A stretch of 64,000 nucleotides of DNA from Flabesymbios commensalis (Eukaryota > Annelida > Polychaeta > Terebellida > Flabelligeridae). The first letter of the stretch is position 1, and each line of letters opens with the position of its first letter. The notes below the pieces were generated by a model. That model had not been told where the DNA came from. It saw only the letters and a program-made list of their open reading frames with translations, and made no database searches. The translations under genes were made by a program, and so were the position numbers. Where the stretch lies: assembly GCA_964017125.1 (NCBI GenBank), contig OZ024903.1, forward strand, positions 79,116,028 through 79,180,027, written 5' to 3'. Below, piece by piece: positions 43,441 to 55,967 of the stretch.

Positions 43441-44818
43441 TTTATAATACGACAAATGGATAGTGCAACATAACAAGAAAAATGATGTTAAAAAGAAAGC
43501 TGTTTATTATCCTGTTTTGTTAAGCATATTTGTTGTTACCAGTCGTGCAAGATGATACCTAATATGAACATAGCCAAAGTGTTATCAAGATTAAGGAAGC
43601 TTTTTACTGTGCAAATGTTGGTTTAATCACGTGACTGTGTATAATTAAATCAATAAAAAAACAATAGAAAAACTACATAGCACATGGAACCCTCCTCATC
43701 AGAGTACCCTCGTCACACCAGGCCACGTTTCCAACACCTCCACAAAAAAACGACAGGACGCAGTAAGGATTTGCACAACGTCGCGGGAACGCAGTAGGAA
43801 CCGACTAGGACGTTCTGTGGTCTCCATGGTCGCGGAGGACGTGGATGAACGCTGAACATGTTCAAAATTTACGTAGCGAGGACGAAGTCGATCCAGAACG
43901 CCATGCGGTCTTCATAAGGACGTACTAACAACGGCATTGACGCAGTAACGACGCAGCCAAAACATTGTGGCAAATTGATTGACGTAGTACGTATAAGCGT
44001 GTCATGGACGGGAAAGATTGCATGCCATTCTGAGGACGTTATTACTAGATTATCAGAAAAAATAGTATAAATACTGGATCTAATTCTTCAGACCATCACT
44101 TTCGATAACAATGTATCAATGAGATTATTACATGAAGTAGCCTATAGGGGGCCTATGGCTAATGCTGTAATATTTTCTAATGATTACTATTATGATGAAA
44201 TGTTATCAGTAAAATAAACAATAAATCTGAGAAATCATGCTCATTTAAAATAAATGACATGTTAAAATTATTTTCATATGAGACAGTGTAATATACGCAA
44301 ATACACAGTGAGTGTTATCTATATCCTAATATTCACACCCGGAAGTTTAGCCTGTCATTTCGTTCGTTCGATTGGTTGTTTTCTAATCGTACTATTATTT
44401 TTATTATTATTATTAGAATTTAATTTAATCAGTAAATCAGTGAAATGTCCGTGTCAAGCGTAATTATTCTTGCACTTTGTTATGAGAAATATTTGAAAAA
44501 TTATCAAAGTATAAGTTTTATAACATGTTTTCATCTTTACCATGAGTGATCGGAGAACCCAGTGCATACATGGTAAACAACTGTTAATAAACACAGTAAG
44601 ACATCATCGTCTGGAAATTGGAACTCGTATTGTAATGGTCAGAGCGTAACAGCACTCGATATCGCCTCTTGCCGTTGCACCTTTGACCGTTACACTACTC
44701 ATCCCAATTTTCAGACAACGATGTTTTATCAAATAGTTATATATTATACTGTGGCAACAGAGTTAGTTATTCTTGTCCTCGGCTACCCTGCTATCCGTTA
44801 TACCAATGACATAAACCC
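43441..44818. other. Intergenic, unrecognised
   Basis: The part at 43690-44050 is richer in GC with recurrent GACGCAGTA, AGGACG and CGTAGTA words, perhaps an old repeat. The rest is AT-rich. No gene was recognised. Confidence 0.35.
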
Positions 44819-44889
44819 TTTCAGTGCGGGGACCGACTTTAGACGTCGACGTCAGATTCTGATGTCTAAAGTCGATCGCCGCACTGAAA
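44819..44889. mobile_element. 71-bp hairpin (TTCAGTGCGG ends)
   Basis: TTCAGTGCGGGGACCGACTT then TAGAC on the left pairs with GTCTAAAGTCGATCGCCGCA then CTGAA on the right, about 24 of 27 bases. The loop contains GACGTCGACGTC. It is probably a tiny MITE about 370 bp upstream of the sulfotransferase start. Confidence 0.6.
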
Positions 44890-45260
44890 AAAATTATAAT
44901 GGCCGTAGACCCATAGCATTGGTACTCAAACAATAGGAAAGAGCCAACTAAGACATTTTTGATGATTTTAAATCTATAAAAAAAATTGGTTGTCATGGTC
45001 TATGCAGGAATATTTCAGCGTTGTAGTTCAAGGAACTGCCACATAATGTTAGTCATTGTCGTCACATAGTAGACCTATGAAGTAACCTTGTTGGTGCATT
45101 GACAGTTGGTGTATTTCACTGTTCATTGTTGAAACAGTATTAGAATAAACTATTTTAACAATGAAAGTGAAAATCAAGCTGCTGATATACTGGTGGTGTG
45201 GCCCTTTAACATTTAACATCGGAATATTTGTTCAAACTATTTTATCGGCAGGCCTCTCAC

Positions 45261-45453
45261 ATGATGAAATGGTACCAGCTTAGGCCTACCTCGGACGCAC
45301 TGTTTTGCAGCCCGTCTAAAGTCAAGCTGATGGTCATAGTTATCGGCATAGTAATGCTTCTACATATCAGCTACATGATAGGGCGCACCCAGCAGTTGCA
45401 AAAGAAAAAATGTGCTGTGTCTCCTGATAGGAACACTATCCTGCCAAATAAAC
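45261..45453 (+). CDS. Sulfotransferase exon 1 (anchor)
   Basis: I chose ATG 45261 (a second ATG follows at 45264), the first in frame upstream of the membrane segment. The donor AAAC|GTGAGT is consensus and leaves phase 1. It contains a TAGGCCTA word in the coding sequence (45282). Further 5' UTR exons may exist upstream. Confidence 0.7.
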
Positions 45454-48400
45454 GTGAGTGTATGTTTGTTCCAGGGCACTAACGTTACTACGATTTCAGA
45501 AAGGTAGAAGAGTAGCTTGAATTATTGTTTTCGCTCAAACACAACGTTGCGTATCAATGGTGACATAAGCATTGGCAAAAATAACGTTATTTTCCACCAA
45601 CATTAGGCACCATAAAATTTAGTATCCATAATGTTATGTTATACAGGCACGAACAACACTAACAGCAACCCTAAGAAAGTGGTACTGCTGGCCTATTATA
45701 GAGGAGGATCAAGTATGCTGGGAGAGCTGATGAATCAGAATCCTGAGGTGTTCTATGTGTTTGAACCGCTGAGAGGCGTTCATAGATGGCTGTACGGTAA
45801 CACGGGAGTGAACACCACCAACATGTACATGCCAGAACACCCCTTCAGGTAACTATAACAACACATGTACATTCCAGAACATCCCTTCAGGTAACTATAA
45901 CACCACCATATACATGCCAAAATACCGCTTCAGGTAACTATATCACCACCATGTACATGCCAAACACCCCTTCATAAAACTAGAACACCACTGTGTAGAT
46001 AAATTAACACCCCTTCAGGTAAGTAGAACACTACCATTTACATGCATGAACACCCCTACAGGTAGCTATATCAACACCATGTACGTGCCAGTACACCCTT
46101 CAGGTAACTATAACACCACCATGTAGCCTACAGGCCAGAAAAAACCCCTTCAGGTAACTATAACACCGCCCTGTACATGCCATAACACCCCTTCGGCTAA
46201 CTATAACACCATCATGTACATGCACTAGCACCGTTCATGTGACTATAGCACCACAACCAAGTACATGCCAGAACACCCCTCCATGTAACTGTAACACCAC
46301 TGTGTACATGCATTAACACCCCTTCAGATAAATAAAACACCACCCACCATATATGCGTGCCTGAACATCCCTGCAGGTAACTATATTACCACCATGTACA
46401 TGCCATATGATAACACCCCTTCAGGTAACTATAAAATCCCCATGTAGGGCTACATGTGAAAACACCACTTCAGGTAATTATATCACCACCATGTAAATGC
46501 CTGAACACCCTTTCAGGTAACTATAACACTACCATGTACAACCCAGAACACCCATACCCATATAACTAAATCAGCCCCTTGTACACGATAAACCGCCACA
46601 TCAGGTTACAATAACACCACCATGTACATGCCTGAATAACCCTGCAGGTAACTATAAAGCCACCATTAACATGCCAAAACACCCCTTCGGGTAACTATAA
46701 CACCGCCATGTACATACAAAAACACCCCTTCAGGCAACTATAACACCACCATGAACATGCCAAAATATCCTTAAGGTAGCTATAAGACCACCATGTACAT
46801 GGCAGAACACCCCTTCACGTAACTATATCACCACCACATACATACTATAACACACCAACAGGCAACTATAGCACCACACTGTATATGCCAAAACACCCTT
46901 TAAGATAACTATAACACCACCATTTACATGCCAGAACACCATTCAACGTAACTATATCACCACCATATACATGCCAGAACACCCCTTTGGGTAACACCGA
47001 CATGTACATGCCAGAACACCCCTTTAGGAAACAATAGCAGCACCATGTACATGCCAGAACACCCCTTTAGGTAACAATAGCAGCACCATGTACATACCAA
47101 AACAACCCTTCAGGTAACTATAACACCACAAGTACAAGCCAAAACACCCCTTCAGGTAACTATAACACCGCCATGCCGGAACACCCATTTAGGTAACACC
47201 AACATGTACATGTCTGAACACCCTTTCAGGTAGCTATAACACCACTTAGTGCATACTAAAACACCCCTTCAGGTAACTATAACGTCACCATGTACATGCC
47301 TGAACACCCCTTCAGGTAACTATAACACCACCATGTACATACTAAAACACCCCTTAAGGTAACTATAACACCACCATGTACATGCCAGAACACCCATCCA
47401 TGTAACTATAACAGAGCCATGTACATGCCTGAACACCCCTTCATGTAGCTATGACACCACCAAGTAAATGTCACCCCGTTAGTCTGGCAGATCTGAACAT
47501 GAACCTCGATTTACCTTCCTAATTTTTTTTTCAACTGATCTGACTTCTGGGGGGTTACATGAGTCTAAAATATGCCGCGTGCCAAAAGGGCACCCTTTAG
47601 AGCTTACTTTTTATTGAGGTGAAGAAAAAAGTATTACATTTATTGATAAAATAGTAGCATTTTCGTCAATACCCCTCTTAAAACTAATACACACAATTGT
47701 TCTGGGGTGCTATCTTGGCACCCGCCTTTGTCTAGCCCCATATCATGGTGACCCCAGAAGTGATACCAGTTGAAAAAAAACTTAAGAAACCAAATCAAGG
47801 TCAGATGAAAAAGTATGAAATATCTGCCGGACAACTTCAGGTTAATATACCACCACCATGTATATGTCACAACACCCCTTTATATAACCATGATACAACC
47901 ACCATGTACATGTCACAACACCCGTTTATGTAACCACAATACCACCACTATGTACATGGCACAACACCCCTTTATGTAACCACAATACCACCACTATGTA
48001 CATGTCACAACACCCCTTTATGTAACCACAATACCACCACCAATTCAATTCGTTTAATTTACTGACAAGTGCATAATAACAAAAATATAATCAGTTAATT
48101 TGAAGTACCGAGCTCATGAGACTTATTAGTCAGCATATTAATGTACAATGGTGATTAAAGGACATTTTTGAGTTAAATGTGTCAATTTCAGGGTCATATA
48201 AGCAAAAATATGATTTTTAACAAATAAAGCTAGGAATATTCCAGGTGCACGACGATAACAATGTAGAATCATGTCACGAACACTTACTGTAGCAAGGTGT
48301 ATACAATGCCAAATGAACCCATCGTCTAACATTAATACTGTATCAATGCATACCACTTGGTTGTAATATCACACTCAGAGATGTGCTTAAGATGTGTCCA

Positions 48401-49695
48401 GGAAAGATCACGTAATGCCCGCGCAAATAATTATATACCCTGTCACCAAACTGTCAGCAGATAAGAATATCTTGCAGTACAATGCCTCCCATTATGTACC
48501 CCGCAGCGCCCATGTATGACATTAAGTCCACCTTCTTTGATAACCAATGACAAAAATCATTATCACTGCCTTCTCGGTTGGTAGCATATGGAGTTCTACA
48601 ATTATCACTAATGCATACAATAAACTCCGACACGATTTACATATTTGCAGAGATGTTTGGATTGGTGATGTGCATCCTTTTGAGGCGGAGGGTACGATCA
48701 GTGCCATGAAAGCCATGCTGACGTGTGACGTGGAACGGCTGCCACCAGATTATTATCTAGATAAGTTCAGGATCGATCGCCCTCACAAAAGTATGCAAGC
48801 ATTTCGACGGTGTTTTCGCTCTCAAAACATCATCCTGAGATGTGATCAAGAATATGAGGAAAACTGTACGAAATACAACGATTACTGTTACAAGAGGGCT
48901 ACAAATCTTACTGCTTGCTTTAAGACTTGGATGTGTCCACATCGCCAGACGAAAGATGCGTTTTATCGCCATATTGACTGTTTACTTGATCAGATGCATC
49001 AATTAGCTCCATGTTTGCTTAATTACACCAACAGCTGCAGAAATAGTAATATTATAGCGACCAAGGTGATCAGGATGCGGATGAGGCACGCCAGGTACCT
49101 TCTGAAGGAACTCCCCGATGTGAAGTTTGTTCACCTGATCAGGGATCCAAGAGGAATGTTTCTGTCTCAGAAGAGTTTAAACCCCGAACTTCTGTCTAAT
49201 ATATCCAGTATTAGGGCTCTGTGTGACAGTATGCTTGATGACGTTGTAGAGAGGCGATCATTAGAGGAGCTTTATCCTGATAGTTTCTTACAGGTGAGAT
49301 ATGAGGATATGGCTGCAGATCCACATGGTACAGCTGCTAATGTTTATAATCATATAGGTGTACATATGCCACATCGTGTCACAAAGTGGATCACAGCCAA
49401 TACAGGCGTGAAAGAGCAGGAGATAACAGACTCAAACAATACCATCTTAGACATCAATAAACGTGATATAAGAGGTACAAGCAAAAGTATTTCGGCTGAG
49501 TTATTGGAGCTCGTCGAGTATAGTACATACAAAGGTAACTCCACGGCAACAGCTTACAGTTGGATGAGGATGCTCTCTGATAAAGATCACTGCGCCATAG
49601 CCAATATACAACAGTGTAAAACGCTGATAAAACTATTAAATTATAAACTGCCCTATAATTCTCCAACATGTTCAGACATTTTGTATGACTCATAA
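45261..49695 (+). CDS. Carbohydrate sulfotransferase, type II membrane protein, 3 exons, frame break in last exon
   Basis: The family transfers sulfate from PAPS to sugar hydroxyls of glycans in the Golgi lumen; the acceptor cannot be told here. Exons are 45261-45453, 45647-45848 and 48478-49695. Order: short cytosolic tail, membrane anchor (about residues 23-40, VKLMVIVIGIVMLLHISYMI), short stem, 5'-phosphosulfate site (YYRGGSSMLGELMNQNPEVF, about 79-98), then in exon 3 the 3'-phosphate site (VHLIRDPRGMFLSQKS) and a terminal YEDMAADP block usual for this fold. Several NxT/NxS glycosylation sites are visible. Total is about 540 codons, at the long end for CHST proteins. The frame is lost by one base between 48540 and 48550, so this is an assembly error, a pseudogene, or a gene whose product starts at the internal ATG 48547 and lacks the 5' PAPS site. 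Confidence 0.75.
45647..45848 (+). CDS. Sulfotransferase exon 2 (5'-PSB motif)
   Basis: The acceptor is TGTTATACAG and the donor TTCAG|GTAACT, phase 1 in and phase 2 out. It encodes the PAPS 5'-phosphosulfate site and FEPLRGVHRWLYGNTG. Its last ~40 nt (ACCACCAACATGTACATGCC, AGAACACCCCTTCAG) plus the first bases of the intron are the source unit of the minisatellite that follows. Confidence 0.8.
45805..47480 (+). repeat. ~43-bp minisatellite derived from an exon/intron boundary
   Basis: Units of about 41-46 bp read GTAACTATAACACCACCATG, then TACATGCCAGAACACCCC and TTCAG, about 38 in tandem from the end of exon 2. Most keep CAGGTAACT or a close variant, so each carries a copy of the real 5' splice site and of the last exon-2 codons. 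Reading through any unit meets TAA in GGTAAC. Confidence 0.9.
47481..47836. other. Non-repeat spacer interrupting the minisatellite
   Basis: It contains inverted words (CTGACTTCTGGGGGGTTACA against GGTGACCCCAGAAGTGATA; GTGCCAAAAGGGCACCC against GGGTGCTATCTTGGCACCC), suggesting a small inserted foldback element. Confidence 0.45.
47837..48040 (+). repeat. Minisatellite, distal block
   Basis: Four to five more homogeneous units of about 45-50 bp (CACCACCATGTATATGTCAC, AACACCCCTTTATATAACCA) lack the CAGGTAACT donor. This is a divergent, separately homogenised subfamily. Confidence 0.8.
48478..49695 (+). CDS. Sulfotransferase exon 3 (catalytic C-terminal part)
   Basis: The acceptor is ATCTTGCAG. 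In the phase from exon 2 it reads TMPPIMYPAAPMYDIKSTFF then DNQ and a TGA at 48548. The frame starting 48547 runs open for 382 codons to TAA at 49693-49695. The long frame contains ICRDVWIGDVHPFEAEGTIS, the 3'-phosphate site RDPRG with downstream S, and YEDM. Eleven or so cysteines are consistent with a Golgi luminal domain. One missing or extra base explains the break; pseudogene decay elsewhere in the exon is not apparent. Confidence 0.75.
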
Positions 49696-49758
49696 ACAGC
49701 TGTGATTAGCTAATCAAATATAAGGTAATATAACTTTTTATTTCGCCTTTTAGTTTTA

Positions 49759-49764
49759 ATTAAA
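49759..49764 (+). promoter_or_regulatory. Candidate poly(A) signal for the sulfotransferase
   Basis: ATTAAA lies about 65 nt after the stop codon. It is the only good hexamer close to the end and is unverified. Confidence 0.35.
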
Positions 49765-50320
49765 AAAGGTGGGCTATTGCAATTGAAGTTCGGCATCGTC
49801 GGCGTCGGTGGTGGCGTCGGCGTTAACATTTTCTTGTGAGCACGATAACTCGAAAACTTTTTCATGTATCCTTCCCAAAAACTTCAATAATGGCTAAACA
49901 AAATTTAAAATGGTCGATTTATTGCGGTTTTTCGCATTTTATGTCAATAATTTGAAATTGTGGGTGCGATAACTTTTTTCATGAATCCTGTTCAAATTTT
50001 TTTATGCATGTTACTAATCAACAGTTCTCGGGCAAGTTCGATAATAGTATGAAAAATCAAAATGGTCGATTCATTGCGATTTTTTGCGTTTTACGTCAAT
50101 AATTTGACCTTGTGTGCGCGATACCTTGAAAAGTTGTTCATGTATCTTTGCCAAATGTGCTATGCATGTTACTAATGACCAGTTCACGGACAAGTTCAAT
50201 ATTAGCTGGAAAAAAATCAAAATGGCCGATTTATTGTGATTTTTGTGCATTTTATGTCAATCATTTGACATTGTGGGCGCAATAACTTCAAGTTCAATAA
50301 TAGCGGCGGTTCATTGTCTT
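49765..50320. repeat. ATGGCC-type repeat, ~150-bp units
   Basis: It starts with GC-rich GGCATCGTCGGCGTCGGTGG. Three units share CACGATAACTCGAAAACTTT, GTTACTAATCAACAGTTCTC, AAGTTCAATAATAG and AAAATGGCCGATTTATTG. The same family is seen at 12340-12540. Confidence 0.6.
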
Positions 50321-51539
50321 CTTGTTATTATTATAGGCCTATTATTTTAGGGGTTTTTTTGTCAAACAAAAGGGTTAAGCATAATAATGAAGCCGTTAAA
50401 TCTCGTTCCTCTTCTCACCTTAAATAATAGGCTGCGCAGAACGGTAGCTACTAGGCTGGTCGATCTAGCTACAAAACACTGATCTGCAGACAAAATCTTA
50501 TCAAACCCAATCAAACATATCAGTGCCTAAAGCCTGCACAACCCCCCCCCCCCTCCCCCCGCCCTCCCTGCAGACGTGTGCTGATGAATCAGTGATATGT
50601 AAGCTAAGCTTGTAGGCCTACTATGATCATCGATCACGTGAAATATTTCTCACTGTTACTGTTTCTCATCGCCTGTTACAGACAAACTCAAATATTGTGT
50701 GTTAAACAAACAGTTTAATAATATTTAGTAAATGTTAAGTGTGCACAGTCAGCTAACATTTTACATAAGTCTATCATATTGCCTGCCTCAGAGATTGCCT
50801 CAGAGTTTCTGGGAATTAGAAATAAGACAGCAAGCATTAGGTGTAGTGAGGGTGGGTGGTCACTGGAAGCCAATTGTTGTTACTATATGTCTTTTATGTC
50901 TATTTATAATTAGTTTGGAAACCTTGAAGCTAGAGTCCAGTTATTTGTTTTCTCGACTTTGACTCAGTGGTAAATCTAGGCGGTCAAATTTATATTCAAA
51001 CTTCTAAATTTAATTGAACTATTTGCTACCAAAAGGATCAACCCACACACAAAATAAAAAATAATGACAAATTCAAATTAATGTAAAATAAATAACTTAC
51101 ATGGATATAACAAGTAGGTTATTTTAATTTTTTACAGCATATAAAATAAACATTAAAACGTTACGCATCAATTATTGATGACAGAACAAAACTATTATAA
51201 TATATCCTGTTGTATGTCATATCATTGTACAATTTGTGGTATATTTATTTACATTTCTACTACCAGTGACAAAAGGCGGTGGGGAGGGGGGGGGGGGGAA
51301 ACCCGGTATATTAGCCGTCGAAAGAGAACCCCCCACCAGCACCAACATAAACACATGGTCCGCACCGGACCATAACGAATGTGTTGATAACTTTAGGACA
51401 TGTTATATAAAGAGTTTTTTCTTCTTACATTCCTATCTGAAAATATTTGATGAAGTTATAAATGTAGGTTAATTATCGGAAAATATCTAAGTCGGATTTT
51501 GTCAGTTGTATGATTACTATCATCAGTTAGACATGGAAA
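50321..51539. other. Intergenic with oligo-C/G tracts
   Basis: It has a C12 run at 50542-50553, followed by more C blocks, and a G13 run at 51286-51298. No gene is supported. The ORF at 51175-51375 runs through the G tract and is not convincing. Confidence 0.4.
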
Positions 51540-52426
51540 GTAGGTATTCTGATATATCGTTTAAAAGCATCAGATTTCCAGCGCCCTAATTTTTAAATAG
51601 CTTGATTAGATAACCGTTTATTGCCGCTGTTCTTGTGGCACCAATTTTAAAACTATGAGATTTAAAATATTTGTATACTTTAATTTCTAATAGCTTGTAG
51701 ACATAATTGCAGTTGTCCACAGAAGTGGTGGCGCGAGATAGCAGTGACGTCGAGAAATTGGAATAACAGACCTGTATTATTTACCTTTTGTTCTTCAATA
51801 TATTCCGTAACTGCATGTATTGGACAATATTTTACATTTTTTCCTTGTGGTATCATCAGAGTGAATGGTGCTCTTTCAGTTACGAATGAATAATTCCAAA
51901 CATTTTCCCCCCTTTACATCCTCACATATCTGCAATCAGACAATTGAATAACCGCGTCTGCAGATTTTCGAGAACGAACAGTCAATTCTCCAACCCGTAA
52001 GAAGCCATAAAATGCTAATAAAAACATGGCGCGTAATAACATTCCTCGGAATGCACTTCTAATTCTAATTAAACCATATGTAACATCTATTAATTAAACA
52101 GCGTGGAATTGCAGATGGGTAGGCGAGTATCGGAGCTTAGCCTCTGCTTATTGATACACATCTTTTTTCTTATTAAAAAAGATTCTGAATGATTCGGCTG
52201 TCCTATTACTTCTTATATGTAAGATAAACTGTCAATGGTCCCTTGAATTGACGGAGCGGATAGAAAGCGGATAAAAAGAGACATTTTTCCAATGAAATTG
52301 TGAAAAAACAGTCATCCTTAAATATATTAGTAGAAAATTGTGCATATGTTTTTATTCCTCTATGATAAGCTGCCACTGTTGAAGGTGCTAATGCAAGTTT
52401 TGATAATTTGTTTCCTGTTTGCTTAA

Positions 52427-52749
52427 AGGGACTGGCCCAGGCTAAAATCATATGATGTAAACATGTACATAGACTAGAACTGCAATTTTTTTTAATTTTT
52501 GTGCTGCGCATTCACTAGTTAGGCTAGATATAGAGACGACATTCCCGATTTCTAATTATTGACAACCATGTCAAAAATAGGAAATGCGGGAATTTCGTCT
52601 CTATATCTAGCCTAACTGCTGAATGCGCAGCACAAAAATTATAAAAATTTGCAGTTCTAGTATATGTACATGTTTACATCATATGGTCATATTAAGAACC
52701 CGAAATAAAATCACCGATTTTTTGATGATTTTAGCCTGGGCCAGTCCCT
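52427..52749. mobile_element. Palindromic TTAA-flanked MITE inside the DIRS-like fossil
   Basis: TTAA lies at 52423-52426 and 52750-52753. The ends AGGGACTGGCCCAGGCTAAA and its complement continue as a ~130-bp inverted repeat (ACATGTACAT, GTGCTGCGCATTCA, GGCTAGATATAGAGACGA) with a short central loop. It is 323 bp and non-coding, a piggyBac-like target. Confidence 0.8.
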
Positions 52750-52918
52750 TTAAGCTCATCAACCCTGGGGGGGGGGGGGACTGTCTTTCAATTCTAGTGC
52801 CAACATCTTGCCTTTCGGAAATTTTAAAGTAAAAGACTGTCAGCAACTGTATTTCTCAGGTATATGAGAAACTCTGAATAGAATATTAAAACGCAATGCT
52901 GATAATATCAGACGTCTT

Positions 52919-54140
52919 GGGGGGGGGGGGGGAAGGGTGTCACCTCCGCGTGGTCCCCCCTGGGCAACTTCTTAGAAGGCCAAGCACACTCAAACCTTTC
53001 ATCAAACCAGGTTTTTCTATTTTTTTGACGTGAAGTTTTTTGTGTTTGCTTTCCGGTGGTACTGAGGTTGTTATGTTTATTTTCGAATAGTTTTTAGTTC
53101 AAATTCTTTATATATTCTCTATATATTCATATTTATATATTTTATCTATTTTTTCATTGTACTTGTGGTGCCTTACAGTGCTCTCACGGATTATGATCGC
53201 TCTGTCGTGCTAGTTCTCGATGACAGACCCGATCCCCAGCTGTGGGGGCATTGTAGGTCTACTCATGATTCCTCTATGATTTGGTTTTTGTGTTTACAGT
53301 GGTTTCTCTTTGGCATCCTGGCGATGGACGGGATGTCCGAAAGAAACCATTGCCATATAATTATTTTTTCACTTTATTGTTTTAAAGGTTTCTCTGTGGC
53401 ATCCTGGCGGATAATGCAGCATGTCATAGAGAAGCCATTGCCGTACAATTAGCCTGTGGTGACTTACGGTGTCCTCACGGTTTGTGATCGCTTTGTGATG
53501 TCCTCCAATATCACAGACCTTATTACCAACTGTGGGGGCACTGTAGGTCTTTAATTTTTGAGAATTTTTTGTGGTTTCATGATTTCTCTGGCCATACTGG
53601 CCGAAAAGTGAAGTAAAGAAGACATTTACTTACTTACTTAATGGTTTCTCTGCTCATTGTTTATGTCATTCATATTTATGTCTAAATGGGTTTATTTTTT
53701 TTATTATAGTATATAGTATTATAGTATATATTATATATTTGTTTTGACAATGACACTGTTTTGACTTAGACTTGTAGTTTTCACACAATCACTCCAATTT
53801 CATGGAGATATAGTGACTTGAAAAGTCGTTCATTTTAAATTCACTTCATATTTTACATTATTTATACTGATATTTTTATACCCATTAAACTGTGTTGTAG
53901 TGCAGGCGCTTCAACATGTCATCAGACTCGTTACATATAGGTGCCAGGAGCATCGTCATCTTATCATATCAAACACTTTAAATTGAATATTTTAGTACGA
54001 ACATGCTTTTATTAGCTTTGTCTTTCCTTTACTACTTTAACTATACAATATGGGATATTGTAATACCTGGAATTTTCACTTAAATGGCCATACTGGCCGA
54101 AAAGTGAAGTAAAGCAAATATTTTACTTACTTTTAATTAC
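52919..54140 (+). mobile_element. Non-autonomous retroposon with (CTTA)n tail, copy 2
   Basis: Nearly identical to 15020-16193 over its full length. It is flanked by a perfect 13-bp target duplication, TATCAGACGTCTT (52906-52918 and 54141-54153), has a G14 head and the CTTACTTA-type tail. It differs by about 40 bp of extra sequence near 53090-53130 (AGTTTTTAGTTCAAATTC) and scattered point changes. It is inserted into the DIRS-like fossil. Confidence 0.85.
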
Positions 54141-55967
54141 TATCAGACGTCTTAATAATATCATCAACAAAGGGTCCTTCGCAGTCTGTTTGTTCAAAGT
54201 AAATTTATACCACTACTTCGTTTTTGGACAACAAGTAAATATATGTTTAGATAGTTTTCTCCCCATAATTCTAAAGCTAGAGGGATAGAAGCCAATTTTT
54301 TCCAAGCTATGTGAAAAAGATTATCTTTCGTCGGCCAAGTTCACACTAACCACTTTGTTCCATAAATAGCAGCAGAACCTTGCTTGTCGGAAACATCACT
54401 GAGTTGAATAGATTAATTGTATTAGGCGATAACCAATTTTCAAACATAATCATAGAAGTACCATTGTAATAATGATAACCAGACATTCATATCTAACTTC
54501 GCACTTTCAGTGAGGCGAACATGATGGAAGGGTATAAACGAACCATGCATGAGGTATATCAATCGTCTCAAGAAAGTTCTACCTGGTCTTACTACTTTGC
54601 AAGCAAAATTTAACGTACCGATTAAAGACTGCAGTTCTTTTAATGTAGTTCTTTTAATGTATTTTTTTCCGAGTTCAAATATGTACGCAAAACCGACGGT
54701 CGGCAAAACTTTTTCCGTCGGCAAACATATCATCATTTTTTCAGTTTGGACTTCCACACCGTGGACAGACTGTATAGTGGCAGATCAAAGTGTTACAAAA
54801 GAATTCGAATCCTTTTGACATTTTGTGCTACACCCTTGTTGTATAAACATAAAATCATCTAAAATATGAGACACGTTATCAATATCCAACTTATTATTTA
54901 GAATCCACTGTAAAGCCCTGCTTACCGATTTAAACATACTACATGACATTTGTCGTAGAAATAATTCCCATCCCAAATAAAACCCAATAAGTTGTAGTCA
55001 TCGGGGTGTATTTGAATCAGGGGGAAAGCCTCCTCGATGTCTGTCTTGCCAATTAATGCGTTTAGTCCCACCTTTTGTATTAAAAATATAATTGTGTCTA
55101 AAGTCTAATAACTGGCCGCAGAATCAGTACGATCAATGAAATTATTTATGGAACACTCATCGGGGTACGAAAGATGTGAATAATTCTTTATTTTCCAGTC
55201 TCTTTTTTAGGGACCAGACCGAGCGGAGAAACTCTAAAGTTAGGAAAAGTTAGCGAATTAAAGAGCATGGGCCCGCAATGCGGCCTTTCTTTAATTCATT
55301 ATTCAACATATTGCTGACTATATCGGGATTTTTAAAAACAGTTGTAATCTGAGGACCTTTAAATTTTAAAGAAAATCCGTTTTGATAACCGTCTAATACG
55401 TAATTACTTCCCGAATATCCTCTAGGGAGTTTGGACAGGATTTCCACGTCGACTGGCATTGGGATCTTCATTCCCACTTTGTATGTCTGATTGACAAGTG
55501 GAAGAAAGGTGGTTTCCTTTGTATTTGAAGCACCCATGTTCGTATGAACAATTTTTTTTATCTACAAGCTCCATAGTGATCGAATGATCAACAAAACCCC
55601 GTTGGGATTCTATGAAAGGATTGAGGTCGCTTCCCTTGATTTTGCGATTCTGAAAAAGTATCCGGTTTTTCCGGGTTTTTTTTGGTTTGATATCTATGTC
55701 CGCTAATTCGTCGCTAATGGGTGTTAGCTAATAAAGTTTATGGTTGATGCAACCAGGTAAAATTCAACGCGTAGTTGATTCCAAGGGATATACACTAAAC
55801 TCTTTCCTAAACTTTCAGGATTTTTTTCCAAATAAATTGACGCAAAAGTGTGAAAATCTGTAGTCCTTTCAATTTCCGTTATCGATATTGCTTGAGGTAC
55901 TGGTTCAAAAGAAACTACTGGACAAGCTCCCCGTCTGAAATTTTAAACGCAATTTTGTTCTCTTTAA

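Noticed and set aside
53165-53452. 95-codon frame in retroposon copy 2, with a 64-codon counterpart at 15230-15424
   Set aside because: The frames diverge in length between two nearly identical copies because of a one-base difference, which argues against selection for the protein.
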